Positions 1 through 8,772 of a stretch of DNA of 64,000 nt are shown in pieces (position 1 is the stretch's first letter; every line of letters begins with the position of its first letter). The stretch spans positions 144,967 through 208,966 of the forward strand of contig JAJEEV010000013.1 of NCBI GenBank assembly GCA_022820805.1. The letters run 5' to 3'. Source of the stretch: Acidimicrobiia bacterium (lineage in GTDB: Bacteria; Actinomycetota; Acidimicrobiia; Acidimicrobiales; Aldehydirespiratoraceae). The notes beneath the pieces are model-generated. The model had not been told where the DNA came from, made no database searches, and saw only the letters and a list, made by a program, of their open reading frames with translations. The translations under genes and the position numbers were made by a program.

Positions 1-1757
1 ACGGCTGCGGCCGGGGGGACTCGTACAACCCGATCAGGGGCGACAGGGTCGTGAGCGCGGGGCGCGAGTTCCTCGACACCCATTTCGCCCTCGACTCGGC
101 CAGCCACACCTGGGCCACGGGCTACCGGGTGCAGGACGGGACGCTCAGGGTGCACAGCGGGGACGGCACGGTCAGCGCGCTGCTGCGTCCCGAACAGTTC
201 GTCGGCTACACCGGCGCCGCCGAGGAGCCCACCTCGATCCTGCTGCGCAAGAACGGCCTGCACTGCGAGCTGTGCGTCGACGGTGACCATCCCGTGGGGC
301 GTCGGGACCACGCCGGCATATTCGACATCCGCCTCGAGTCCGCCATCACCACCATCATGGACTTCGAGGACTCCGTGTCGGCGGTGGACGCCGACGACAA
401 GGTGGCGGTGTACCGGAACTGGCTCGGCCTCATGCGGGGCACGCTCGAGACCACGTTCGTGCGCGACGGCACCGCGGTGCACCGGTCGTTGAACGGCGAT
501 CGCAGCTTCACCGGCCCCGACGGCTCGCAGGTCACGCTGCCGGGGCGGGCGCTGATGCTGGTCCGCAACGTCGGGCCCCATCTCAGCACCGACATGGTCA
601 AGCTCGACGGCGAGCCCGTCTGCGAGACCATGGTCGACGCCATGGTCACGGCGCTGTGCGCGTTGCATGACCTGCGGGGGATGGGACGCCTGAACGGCGA
701 GCCCGTCCGGAACTCGGCAGCCGGCTCCGTCTACGTAGTCAAGCCCAAGATGCACGGCCCCTCCGAGGTTGCCCTGGCGTGCGAGCTGTTCAGCCGCGTC
801 GAGAGCGCGCTCGGGCTGGTGCAGCGCACTCTCAAGATGGGGATCATGGACGAGGAGCGCCGCACGTCGCTCGGGCTCAAGGAGTGCATCTGGCACGCCC
901 GCGACCGGGTGGTGTTCATCAACACCGGCTTCCTCGATCGCACCGGCGACGAGATCCACACCGACATGGAGGCCGGCCCGGTGATCCCGAAGGCCGAGAT
1001 GAGGGCAGCCACCTGGCTGGGCGCCTACGAGAACTCCAACGTGGACACCGGGCTGGCCTGCGGCCTGCGGGGCCGCGCCCAGATCGGCAAGGGCATGTGG
1101 ACGATGCCCACCGAGATGGCCGCCATGGCCAAGGCCAAGATCCAGCATCCGATCGCAGGGGCCAGCACCGCCTGGGTTCCGTCCCCGACCGCGGCGACGC
1201 TGCACGCCATGCACTACTTCCTGGTGGACGTGGCCGACAGGCAGCACGACCTTGCCGAGCGCACCCCGGCCCGCCTCGCCAGCCTCATCGATGTCCCGGT
1301 GCTGCCGGTCGGCCGGGAGCTTGGCCCGGGCGAGATCCAGCGCGAGCTGGACAACAACGTCCAGGGCATCCTCGGGTACACAGTCCGCTGGGTGGGCCAG
1401 GGCGTGGGGTGCTCCACCGTGCCCGACATAGACGACGTCGGACTCATGGAGGACCTGGCCACCCTTCGCATCTCCAGCCAGCACATCGCCAACTGGCTGC
1501 ACCACGGGCTCGTCTCGACCGACCAGGTCCGCGAGACGATGCGCCGCATGGCCAACCTCGTCGACCAGCAGAACGCGGGCGACCCCGACTATGAGCCCAT
1601 GGCCCCCGACTACGACTCCAGCATCCCGTTCCAGGCGGCCGTCGAGCTGGTGCTCTCCGGCCGGCAAGAGCCCAACGGCTACACCGAGAGGATTCTGCGC
1701 TCCCATCGCCGAGAGGTGAAGGCCCGCCACGCCGGACGGGCAACCTCCATCGGGTGA
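1..1757 (+). CDS. glcB: Malate synthase G, 5'-truncated by the window edge
   Basis: Malate synthase G condenses glyoxylate with acetyl-CoA to malate in the glyoxylate shunt, in the cytoplasm. The frame is open from base 3 and reads [11 protein letters not shown] before the GTG at 51. That block belongs to the middle of family members, so the true start lies left of the window and GTG 51 is internal. Recognisable family blocks are [59 protein letters not shown] and [10 protein letters not shown]. The C-terminal part is complete, ending at the TGA at 1755-1757. About 580 of roughly 720 expected residues are present. The isocitrate lyase partner is not in the window. Confidence 0.95.
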   Translation, partial: GCGRGDSYNPIRGDRVVSAGREFLDTHFALDSASHTWATGYRVQDGTLRVHSGDGTVSALLRPEQFVGYTGAAEEPTSILLRKNGLHCELCVDGDHPVGRRDHAGIFDIRLESAITTIMDFEDSVSAVDADDKVAVYRNWLGLMRGTLETTFVRDGTAVHRSLNGDRSFTGPDGSQVTLPGRALMLVRNVGPHLSTDMVKLDGEPVCETMVDAMVTALCALHDLRGMGRLNGEPVRNSAAGSVYVVKPKMHGPSEVALACELFSRVESALGLVQRTLKMGIMDEERRTSLGLKECIWHARDRVVFINTGFLDRTGDEIHTDMEAGPVIPKAEMRAATWLGAYENSNVDTGLACGLRGRAQIGKGMWTMPTEMAAMAKAKIQHPIAGASTAWVPSPTAATLHAMHYFLVDVADRQHDLAERTPARLASLIDVPVLPVGRELGPGEIQRELDNNVQGILGYTVRWVGQGVGCSTVPDIDDVGLMEDLATLRISSQHIANWLHHGLVSTDQVRETMRRMANLVDQQNAGDPDYEPMAPDYDSSIPFQAAVELVLSGRQEPNGYTERILRSHRREVKARHAGRATSIG

Positions 1758-1783
1758 AGCTGATCTGAGGGGCTGGGCGCCTG

Positions 1784-1789
1784 TACCAT
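1784..1789 (+). promoter_or_regulatory. Candidate -10 box (TACCAT) of a leaderless gene
   Basis: TACCAT fits TANNNT and lies 9 nt before the ATG at 1799, with no Shine-Dalgarno sequence between. Transcription would begin at or next to the start codon. The role is inferred from the same arrangement at several other genes in the window. Confidence 0.4.
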
Positions 1790-1798
1790 CCGTCACCG

Positions 1799-3010
1799 AT
1801 GGGGTCGCTGCCCACCGAGGTGGATGTCGTCGTGATCGGCGCGGGCGTGTGCGGGGCCAGCATCGGCTACCAACTCGCCCGCAACTCCGAGCTACGGGTG
1901 GCCGTGGTGGACGCCCGGCCACCCGTCGGGGGCATCTCGGGCCGCACCTTCGGCCAGATCCGCCAGCACTACTCGAACGAGCTCCTGGTGCGCATGGCGT
2001 TGAGAGGCTTCCACTGCCTCCGCAACTGGACCGCCGAGGTGGGATACGGCGATCCCGGCTACGTCCGGTTCGGCTACATGCTGATCGTCACCGCCGACCA
2101 GATCGACGGCCTGCGGCGCAATGTCGAGCTGGGCCGAAGCCTGGGCGTGGACACCCGCGTCGTCGGCCCCGACGAGATCGCGGCCATCGAGCCGCTGGTG
2201 AACGCCGCCGGCCTCGCAGGGGGCGCCTACGAGCCCGACGGCGGCTACATCGACGTCACGAAGATGGTGCTGAGCTGGCTCGGCGCGGCCACCGCGCACG
2301 GAGCCCGGGTGCTGACCCCGCTCGGTGTGCAGGAGATCCTCACGGCCGGCGGCGCGGTCACCGGAGTGGCCACCGACGGTGGAGAGATCAGGGCGCCCAT
2401 CGTCGTTGTGGCCACCGGAGCGTGGGCGCCCGACCTGCTCGATCCCATCGGGGTGCACCTGCCCATCGAGCGCCGGCGCCTCGACATGGTCACACTCGAG
2501 CAGGAACCCGGGGCCCGCGCCCTGCACCTCTGCATCACCGACGGCAACTCCAACCTGGTGATCCGCCCCGACATGGGCCGCCGGATACTCGCAGTCGCCT
2601 ACCCTCGGGAGATGCCCGAGGTGGACGATCCCTTGGCCGACGCTCCGGCGCAGGCCCACCACGAGCACTCCGTGCGCCTCAACAAGGCGCTGGCGGAGCG
2701 GCTCCCAGCGCTGACCGTCGCCGGGACGGTCTCGACCACGAGCGGCGCCTACGACATCACGCCGGACTACCACCCGATCCTGGGATGGGCCGAGGAGGTC
2801 TCCGACGTGGCCGGCCTCTACCTGGCCGTGGGTCTGTCCGGACACGGGCTCAAGCTGTCCCCGTGCATCGGCGAGATCGCGGCCGCCCATGTGCTCGGCG
2901 TCGAACAGGTTGCCGGTGCGCCCCCGATCGACGCCGGGCCGCTCAGACCGAGTCGGTTCGCCGACGGCGACCTGATGCATCTAACCTACGGCCCGAGCGC
3001 CCGGGCCTGA
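1799..3010 (+). CDS. FAD-dependent oxidoreductase, DAO family
   Basis: A 403-residue flavoprotein of the D-amino-acid/sarcosine/glycine oxidase (DAO) superfamily. Such enzymes oxidise secondary or primary amines of small amino acids. The N-terminus carries the dinucleotide-binding motif VVIGAGVCGASIG (G14, G16, G19). The FAD/substrate segment GRTFGQIRQHYS follows, with a C-terminal FAD-contact segment GLYLAVGLSGHGLKLSP. There is no signal peptide or membrane helix. It starts 41 bp after malate synthase and may be a separate leaderless transcript. Substrate cannot be read from the sequence. It resembles the second DAO protein at 12347-13678 in fold only. Confidence 0.85.
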   Translation: MGSLPTEVDVVVIGAGVCGASIGYQLARNSELRVAVVDARPPVGGISGRTFGQIRQHYSNELLVRMALRGFHCLRNWTAEVGYGDPGYVRFGYMLIVTADQIDGLRRNVELGRSLGVDTRVVGPDEIAAIEPLVNAAGLAGGAYEPDGGYIDVTKMVLSWLGAATAHGARVLTPLGVQEILTAGGAVTGVATDGGEIRAPIVVVATGAWAPDLLDPIGVHLPIERRRLDMVTLEQEPGARALHLCITDGNSNLVIRPDMGRRILAVAYPREMPEVDDPLADAPAQAHHEHSVRLNKALAERLPALTVAGTVSTTSGAYDITPDYHPILGWAEEVSDVAGLYLAVGLSGHGLKLSPCIGEIAAAHVLGVEQVAGAPPIDAGPLRPSRFADGDLMHLTYGPSARA

Positions 3011-3081
3011 GGGGAGATACTGGGCGCCCGGTACAGTTACGTCGGCTACACAAGATTCTACACTCAGGGGAGAAACTCAGG

Positions 3082-3420
3082 ATGGCTATCAGCGCAGAGC
3101 GAGCCGACGGAACCGTAATCGCCAAGGCCGACGGCCGCATCGACAGTTCCAACTCCCGAGAGTTCCACTCTGAGTTGGAGGCCGTGGTTACGGACTCCGA
3201 TGCAGCCCTAGTTCTTGACTTTGAGGACCTCGCGTATATCAGCAGCGCCGGTATGCGAGTCATCCTCCTGACCGCCAAGAGTCTCCAGAAGTCCGGAATG
3301 AAGTTTGTGCTCTGCTCGATGAACGACTCGATACGCGAGGTCTTCAAGATCAGCGGATTCGACAAGATCATCGACATTCACAATTCACAAGTCGAGGCGC
3401 TGGCCGCAGTTGGTGCGTAA
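3082..3420 (+). CDS. STAS-domain anti-sigma factor antagonist (RsbV-like)
   Basis: A single-domain STAS protein of 112 residues, the usual size for RsbV/SpoIIAA antagonists. The phosphorylation-site loop reads LAYISSAGMRV, with Ser54/Ser55 as the candidate phospho-serine. In the known mechanism the unphosphorylated form binds and sequesters the anti-sigma kinase, which frees the target. Start ATG 3082 is preceded by AGGGGAGA at suitable spacing; the frame is open upstream, but this is the start with a ribosome site. It is the first gene of a co-directional group with a phosphatase (3453) and an ATPase (4634) that supply the opposing activities. Certain as a STAS protein; its partners are inferred from adjacency. 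Confidence 0.9.
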   Translation: MAISAERADGTVIAKADGRIDSSNSREFHSELEAVVTDSDAALVLDFEDLAYISSAGMRVILLTAKSLQKSGMKFVLCSMNDSIREVFKISGFDKIIDIHNSQVEALAAVGA

Positions 3421-3452
3421 GTGATCACCTCACTTCCTGAGAGAGGACTCCG

Positions 3453-4625
3453 ATGACAACGACCGAGTCTCAGCACAAGCACAAGATCCTCGTGGTCGAT
3501 GACGAGCCGGATCTCGAGCCTCTCATGCTGCAGAGGATGAGGCGCTACATACGGACCGGCGTCTACGAGTTCGTCTTCGCCCGGAACGGCATCGAAGCAC
3601 TCGAAGCTCTCGATATGGATGAGTCCATCGACATGGTGCTGTCAGACATCAACATGCCGAAGATGGACGGGTTGACGCTCCTCGAGAGAATTCCCGATGT
3701 CGCACCTGACATTCGCGCCGTGATCATCTCCGCCTACGGCGACATGAAGAACATCCGAATCGCCATGAATCGAGGAGCCTTCGATTTCGTCACCAAGCCG
3801 GTCGACTTCGACGATCTCAAGTTCACGATCGATCGGACACTGACGCACATACGTGAGTGGAAAGAAGCTCTGAGCGCTCGAGACAAACTGGTCGTGCTGC
3901 AGAATGAACTGAACGTTGCAAGCATGATGCAGCAGTCCATCCTGCCCAACAAGTTCGCTCGAAACGACAACTACAAACTGTTCGGAACCATGCAGCCCGC
4001 TCGCAATGTCGGCGGCGACTTCTTCGATGTGATCGGCCTGTCCGACGGCAGGGTGGGGCTGGCCATCGCCGACGTCTCCGGCAAGGGCGTACCGGCGGCG
4101 CTGTTCATGATGTCGAGCCGCACGCTGCTGAAGGGCGCGGCCATGCGGGCCAACGGCCCCGGCGAGGCGCTCTCGGAGGTGAACGACGTTCTCAACGAGG
4201 ACAACGACGCCTGCATGTTCGTCACCATGATCTACGCCGTGTACGACCCCGACACCGGGGAACTGACCTACGCGGACGGCGGGCATGATCCCCCGCTCGT
4301 CGTGCACGCCGACGGCAGCACCACCCAGCTCCCCGTCACCGAGGGGCTCGCCCTCGGCGTGCTGCCCGGATTCGACTACCTCCAGCACTCCCACAAGTTG
4401 GCGCCGGGCGACACCGTCGTGCTCTACACCGACGGTGTGACCGAGGCCATCAACACCGAGGAGGAGCAACTCGGGTTGGAGCGCCTGCGCGAGGCCTTCG
4501 AGCAGAACCCCCCGCAGGATGCCGAGGACGCCGGGCACCGCGTCATCGACCTTGTGAACGACTTCGCGGGAGACGTGCCCCAGTTCGATGACACGACCTG
4601 TCTGGTCCTGCGTCGAGAGCACTGA
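3453..4625 (+). CDS. Response regulator with PPM-type (RsbU-like) serine phosphatase output
   Basis: A 390-residue fusion of a receiver domain (about residues 10-125) to a PP2C-like phosphatase (about 175-388). The receiver shows the acidic pair in VVDDEPD, the phosphoacceptor D65 in LSDINMPKMDG and the conserved K in VTKPVD. A short coiled segment (KEALSARDKLVVLQNEL) joins the domains. Metal-binding aspartates of the phosphatase are visible as D189 (GGDFFD), D207 (IADVSGKG) and the late FDDTTCLV. The family dephosphorylates STAS antagonists. Here the activity should be gated by phosphorylation from the kinase at 6398-8737. SD GAGAGGA lies upstream of the ATG. Confidence 0.93.
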   Translation: MTTTESQHKHKILVVDDEPDLEPLMLQRMRRYIRTGVYEFVFARNGIEALEALDMDESIDMVLSDINMPKMDGLTLLERIPDVAPDIRAVIISAYGDMKNIRIAMNRGAFDFVTKPVDFDDLKFTIDRTLTHIREWKEALSARDKLVVLQNELNVASMMQQSILPNKFARNDNYKLFGTMQPARNVGGDFFDVIGLSDGRVGLAIADVSGKGVPAALFMMSSRTLLKGAAMRANGPGEALSEVNDVLNEDNDACMFVTMIYAVYDPDTGELTYADGGHDPPLVVHADGSTTQLPVTEGLALGVLPGFDYLQHSHKLAPGDTVVLYTDGVTEAINTEEEQLGLERLREAFEQNPPQDAEDAGHRVIDLVNDFAGDVPQFDDTTCLVLRREH

Positions 4626-4633
4626 GTGCCGCC

Positions 4634-5071
4634 ATGCTGTTACTGAGAGCTGACACCAACGGCGGGCAGCGCCGGACCGGCTACGAGGACCTTGCCGACC
4701 TCGTGGCCTCGGTCGAAGCACTGGGCGAGGAGGACGGCTGGTCGGGCGACTTGACGTTCCGGATCAGCCTGGTGATCGACGAACTGGTGCAGAACGTCGT
4801 CGACTACGCCTACAACGACACGCCCGGCGACGTGGAGGTGGCCGTCACGTCGCGGGAGGAGACCGTCGTCATCGAGATCGTCGACGACGGGATCCCGTTC
4901 GACCCCCTGACCGATGCCGCCCCGCCGGACCTGACGTCACCGATCGAGAGCCGGCCCATCGGCGGCCTGGGAGTGCACTTCACGAAGACCCTGATGGACG
5001 ACGTCGAGTACCGCAGGGAGTCGGACCAGAACCGTCTGAAGATCGTCACCCGCAAGAGGCCGAGCGAATAG
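4634..5071 (+). CDS. Anti-sigma-type serine kinase / HATPase (RsbW-like)
   Basis: A 145-residue GHKL ATPase of the RsbW/SpoIIAB type. The N-box is VIDELVQNVVDYAY, the G1 box EIVDDGIPFDP and the G2 box GGLGVHFTKTLMDD. Known family members phosphorylate a STAS antagonist and bind a sigma factor or another target. It starts 8 bp after the phosphatase, so it is surely co-transcribed. No sigma gene is next to it, so the final target is unknown. The last residues (KRPSE and the TAG stop) are encoded by an 18-bp piece of the interspersed repeat found elsewhere in the window, so the original C-terminus may have been replaced. Confidence 0.9.
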   Translation: MLLLRADTNGGQRRTGYEDLADLVASVEALGEEDGWSGDLTFRISLVIDELVQNVVDYAYNDTPGDVEVAVTSREETVVIEIVDDGIPFDPLTDAAPPDLTSPIESRPIGGLGVHFTKTLMDDVEYRRESDQNRLKIVTRKRPSE

Positions 5072-5072
5072 G
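5055..5072 (-). repeat. Solo terminal repeat of the 137-bp element, inside a gene end
   Basis: AGAGGCCGAGCGAATAGG differs at one base from the inverted right end (AGAGGCCGAGCGGATAGG) of the 137-bp element. It encodes the last codons and the TAG stop of the RsbW-like gene. No other part of the element is beside it. Confidence 0.6.
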
Positions 5073-5081
5073 AGCACCCCC

Positions 5082-6401
5082 TTGAGGATCTTCGCCGGGA
5101 CGCCGAGCGGGGCCGTACGGGCCGGATCCAAGTGCCTCCCCGCTCGACCTCTGGCGACCGCGGGCATCGGGCTGACACTGGCAGCCTCGCTGATACTGGC
5201 AGCATGCTCGTCCTCCGACGTCTCCGATGACGGACCGGTGGACTCGACCCCCACGGCCACCGCTCCGCCGACGGACTCCCCGGGCGAGATGGTCGGCCTG
5301 TCCGACGACCGCATCCTTTTCGGCCAGTCGGCTGCCTTCAGCGGGCCGGCCCAGGAGCTCGGCAAGAACATGCGGCTCGGAATCGTCGCGGCGTTCGACG
5401 AGGTGAACAGGCAGGGAGGCGTGCACGGGCGGGTTCTGGAGCTGCAGTCGCTGGACGACGCGTACGAGCCCGAGGACGCGATCGTGATGACGCGCCATCT
5501 CATCGAGCAGGAGCAGGTGTTCGCGTTGATCGGCGCGGTCGGCACACCGACGTCGCGCTCGGCCACGCCGATCGCCCGAGACTCCGGGGTTCCCTACATC
5601 GCGCCCTTCACCGGCGCCGCCTTCCTGCGCGACAACGAGTGGGACAACATCATCAACCTGAGGGCCTCCTACAACCAGGAGACCGAGGAGATGGTGGCCC
5701 GGCTCACGGATGATCTGGGCATCACCCGGGTGGGTGTGATGTACCAGAACGACTCGTTCGGCCGGGCCGGCTTCCGGGGCGCGGTCGCGGCGTTGGCACG
5801 GCGCGACATGGAGCCAGTGTCGATCGGGATCTACCCGCGCAACACCACCGCGGTGAAGACGGCCCTGCTGGACCTGCGCCTCGGCGAACCCGAGGCGGTG
5901 ATCATGATCGGCGCCTACGAGCCGGTCGCGAGGCTGATCTCCTGGGCCCGCCGCACCGACCTGGACCCGGTGTTCATGACGGTCTCCTTCGTCGGCAGCA
6001 ACGCCCTGGCCCAGGAGCTGGGACCGGACGGGGCGGGGGTTCTGGTCACCCAGGTCGTGCCGTTCCCCGAGGACGACTCGCTGCCTGTCGTGCACTCCTA
6101 TCTGGACGCGCTGGCCGCCCACGATCCCGGGGCCGAGCCCGGATTCGTGTCCCTCGAGGGCTACCTGGCCGGACGGCTGGTGATCAGCGCACTGCAGGAG
6201 TGCGGGACGGACGTGGACCGATCCTGCCTGCTGAGCCAGCTGATAGACCGCGGCGGCTTCGACATCGACGGATTCGCGCTGCAATACGGCGACGATGACA
6301 ACCAGGGCTCCGACGAGGTCTTCCTGACGGTGATCGGTTCCGATGGCGAGTACCACCCCGTCGAGACGCTGCACGACACCGCTCTCTGGGTGACCCGATG
6401 A
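5082..6401 (+). CDS. Periplasmic binding lipoprotein, Leu/Ile/Val-binding (type I) fold
   Basis: A 439-residue type I periplasmic binding protein of the LivJ/amide-binding class. It has a signal peptide with lipobox LILAAC (Cys42), then a Thr/Pro/Asp linker, then the two-lobe domain (GQSAAFSGPAQELGKNMRLG near the start, FVSLEGYLAGRLV near the end). The start is TTG 5082, preceded by a GGAG ribosome site. It lies 10 bp after the ATPase gene and overlaps the histidine kinase gene by 4 bp (ATGA), and no permease or ABC ATPase is present. It is therefore more likely a sensor subunit that presents a ligand to the kinase than a transporter component. That role is inferred from context. Confidence 0.85.
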   Translation: MRIFAGTPSGAVRAGSKCLPARPLATAGIGLTLAASLILAACSSSDVSDDGPVDSTPTATAPPTDSPGEMVGLSDDRILFGQSAAFSGPAQELGKNMRLGIVAAFDEVNRQGGVHGRVLELQSLDDAYEPEDAIVMTRHLIEQEQVFALIGAVGTPTSRSATPIARDSGVPYIAPFTGAAFLRDNEWDNIINLRASYNQETEEMVARLTDDLGITRVGVMYQNDSFGRAGFRGAVAALARRDMEPVSIGIYPRNTTAVKTALLDLRLGEPEAVIMIGAYEPVARLISWARRTDLDPVFMTVSFVGSNALAQELGPDGAGVLVTQVVPFPEDDSLPVVHSYLDALAAHDPGAEPGFVSLEGYLAGRLVISALQECGTDVDRSCLLSQLIDRGGFDIDGFALQYGDDDNQGSDEVFLTVIGSDGEYHPVETLHDTALWVTR

Positions 6402-8737
6402 CGGACCCGACCACCGACCGGCCCGCGGGCGACGAGCCGGCCGACACCACAACCGACGACGCGACCGTCGACGAGCCGGCCGACACCACAACCGACGACA
6501 GCCAGACCGCCGACGACACGACCGACGGCCCGGCCGAGACCACAACCGACGACGGCCAGACCGCCGACGACGCGATGGGGTCGGATCTGGGGATCTGGTC
6601 ACGCATCTCCACCAAGCTCTACATGGGCATCGGTGGAGCGGTCGCCATGACGCTGGCCGCCAGCCTCGTCGCCTGGTTCTCCTTCAACCGTGTCGACGAT
6701 GCCCAGCGGCGGGTCAACGAGGGCAGCGTGCCCGAGCTGGCCGCCGCCTTCGGCGTCGCGCAGTACGGGGGCATCCTGGCCAACGCGGCCCCGAGCCTGG
6801 CGGCGTCCTCGTCCTCTCTCGAGCTCTTCCAGGAAGGGCAGCGGGTCGATCAGACCGTGCTGACGTTCGAGGAGCAGATGGCCGTCCTGGAGCAGAGCGA
6901 CAGCGACGACGCCAGCGTGGCGCAGATCCGCCAGAGTGCCGACATGCTCATCGCCAACATCGAGGAGATCCGGGGCGAGGTATCGGCCAGGCTCCAGCTC
7001 ATCGACCAGAGGACCGCCCAGCAGGGCGAGCTGGTCGGCCTGCGCAACCAGGTGAGCGCCGTGCTCGTGCCCGCCATCGACAACCAGCTCTTCTACACCC
7101 TGACGGGCTACTCCGAGTTGGACGAGGCCCCGGTGCCCCGATCGGAGCACTTCTCGGAGGCGGAGGTCTTCCGGTACCGGCGCCTGGCCGAGCTGGAGGC
7201 CGATGCCAACATCGCCTCGGACCTGCTGGCCACTGCGTCCACGGTGTCTGACAAGAGCCTGCTGGAACCGCTCCGGGAGCGATTCGAGGTGGCGTCCAGC
7301 CGCATCCAGCGGAACCTGGCGACGCTGGCGGGAACCCGGTTCCACGCCGAGGCCGCGCCCATCTTCTCGCGGCTGGACGAGCTAGGGCTCGGCGCGAGCA
7401 ATTCCTTCGACCTGGCCGCCAGCGAGTTCGAGATCATCGAGCACCACGAGGAGCTGCTCGCCCAGAACAGCGCTCTCGCGGTGGCGCTGGTCCGAGAGGT
7501 CGACACCCTGGTGGGAGACTCCGAGGCCCGGGCCGCGGAGGCCACCGCGGCATCCGAGCAGGCCATAACCACAGCCCGGATCCTCCTGCTGGTACTGAGC
7601 GGCCTGAGCGTCGTCGGCGCTCTGCTGATCATCTGGCTGTTCGTCGGCAAGAACCTGGTCCGCCGCATAGCCCTGCTCTCGGACTGGATGCGCCGCATGG
7701 CCGGCGGCGATCTTGAAGTCATCGTCCCGATCAGCGGCCGTGACGAGGTCGCCGACATGGCTGCCACGCTGGAGGTATTCCGCCGCCACGCCCTCGAGGT
7801 TCAGCGCCTGAACCTGGTGGAGCAGCTCGCCGATGAGCTGCAGGGCAAGAACGAGGAGCTCGAAGGAGTCCTCAACGAGCTCCACAAGGCACAGGACCAG
7901 ATAGTGACCCGTGAGAAGCTGGCCGCTCTGGGCGAGCTGACCGCAGGCGTCGCTCACGAGATCAAGAACCCGTTGAACTTCGTCAAGAACTTCGCGGAGG
8001 CCTCCACGGAGCTGATCGACGAGCTCAAGGAACTGCTCGAAGACGTCGGCGATGAGCTCAGCGACGACAACAAGGACTACATCAACGAGATCGCGGGGGA
8101 CCTGACCGGCAACGTGGAACGCATCCGCTCCCACGGCGAGCGGGCCGACCGGATCGTGCGCGACATGCTGATGATGGGCCGCGACTCCGGGGAATGGCAG
8201 CTCACCGACATCAACGGTCTGCTGGAGCAGCACGCCCAGCTGTCGTTCCACAGCGCCCGGGCGCTGGACTCGGACTTCCAGCTGGACATCCAGGAGGACC
8301 TCGACCCCGACGTCGGTCAGCTGACTGTCATCGCACAGGATCTGGGACGGGTCTTCCTGAACATGGTGACCAACGCCGGTCACGCGACCAAGGAGCGCCA
8401 CCTCACCGAGATCGCCGCCGGCAACGAAGCGTTCCAGCCGACCATCTGGCTCAAGACACTGCGTTCCAACGACCACGTCGAGGTACGCATCCGCGACAAC
8501 GGCACCGGGATGCCACCCGACGTCATCGAGAAGATCTTCAATCCGTTCTTCACCACCAAGCCCACCGATCAGGGCACGGGCCTCGGTCTCTCCATCTCCA
8601 GTGACATCGTCCGCCGCCACGGCGGGTCCATCCAGGTGCAGTCCGAGCCGGGGGAGTTCACCGAGATGGTCATCACCCTGCCCGTGGAGGCACCCTCGGA
8701 GGCCAGCACGACCAGCGGCGGCGACTCCTGGGTCTGA
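6398..8737 (+). CDS. Membrane sensor histidine kinase with HAMP domain
   Basis: A 779-residue kinase. Residues 1-60 are an unusual Asp/Thr-rich cytoplasmic leader with imperfect repeats around EPADTTTDD. TM1 is about 75-96, followed by a roughly 290-residue helical extracytoplasmic domain, TM2 about 394-415, then HAMP (RRIALLSDWMRRMAGGDLEV). The HisKA motif GELTAGVAHEIKNPLNF carries the phosphoacceptor H520. ATPase boxes are NMVTNAGHA, VRIRDNGTGMPP, FNPFFTTKP and GTGLGLSIS. It overlaps the binding-lipoprotein gene by 4 bp. It is the likely phosphodonor for the receiver-phosphatase at 3453 and may sense ligand through the lipoprotein. Confidence 0.93.
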   Translation: MTDPTTDRPAGDEPADTTTDDATVDEPADTTTDDSQTADDTTDGPAETTTDDGQTADDAMGSDLGIWSRISTKLYMGIGGAVAMTLAASLVAWFSFNRVDDAQRRVNEGSVPELAAAFGVAQYGGILANAAPSLAASSSSLELFQEGQRVDQTVLTFEEQMAVLEQSDSDDASVAQIRQSADMLIANIEEIRGEVSARLQLIDQRTAQQGELVGLRNQVSAVLVPAIDNQLFYTLTGYSELDEAPVPRSEHFSEAEVFRYRRLAELEADANIASDLLATASTVSDKSLLEPLRERFEVASSRIQRNLATLAGTRFHAEAAPIFSRLDELGLGASNSFDLAASEFEIIEHHEELLAQNSALAVALVREVDTLVGDSEARAAEATAASEQAITTARILLLVLSGLSVVGALLIIWLFVGKNLVRRIALLSDWMRRMAGGDLEVIVPISGRDEVADMAATLEVFRRHALEVQRLNLVEQLADELQGKNEELEGVLNELHKAQDQIVTREKLAALGELTAGVAHEIKNPLNFVKNFAEASTELIDELKELLEDVGDELSDDNKDYINEIAGDLTGNVERIRSHGERADRIVRDMLMMGRDSGEWQLTDINGLLEQHAQLSFHSARALDSDFQLDIQEDLDPDVGQLTVIAQDLGRVFLNMVTNAGHATKERHLTEIAAGNEAFQPTIWLKTLRSNDHVEVRIRDNGTGMPPDVIEKIFNPFFTTKPTDQGTGLGLSISSDIVRRHGGSIQVQSEPGEFTEMVITLPVEAPSEASTTSGGDSWV

Positions 8738-8770
8738 GCCTCAGTTGGGTCTGAGCCTCAGTTGGGTCTG
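8730..8770. repeat. 17-bp tandem repeat (2.4 copies) between convergent genes
   Basis: GGGTCTGAGCCTCAGTT occurs twice in full, followed by GGGTCTG. The unit contains overlapping inverted repeats (CTCAG-TTGGGT-CTGAG and CTGAG-C-CTCAG). The stop codon of the histidine kinase lies in the first copy, and the MMPL gene ends 3 bp beyond on the other strand. It could act as a bidirectional terminator; there is no T-run. Confidence 0.6.
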
Positions 8771-8772
8771 GC

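Noticed and set aside
51-51. GTG at 51 as start of the malate synthase
   Set aside because: The frame is open to base 3 and encodes family residues ([11 protein letters not shown]) before it, so it is an internal codon of a gene cut by the window edge.
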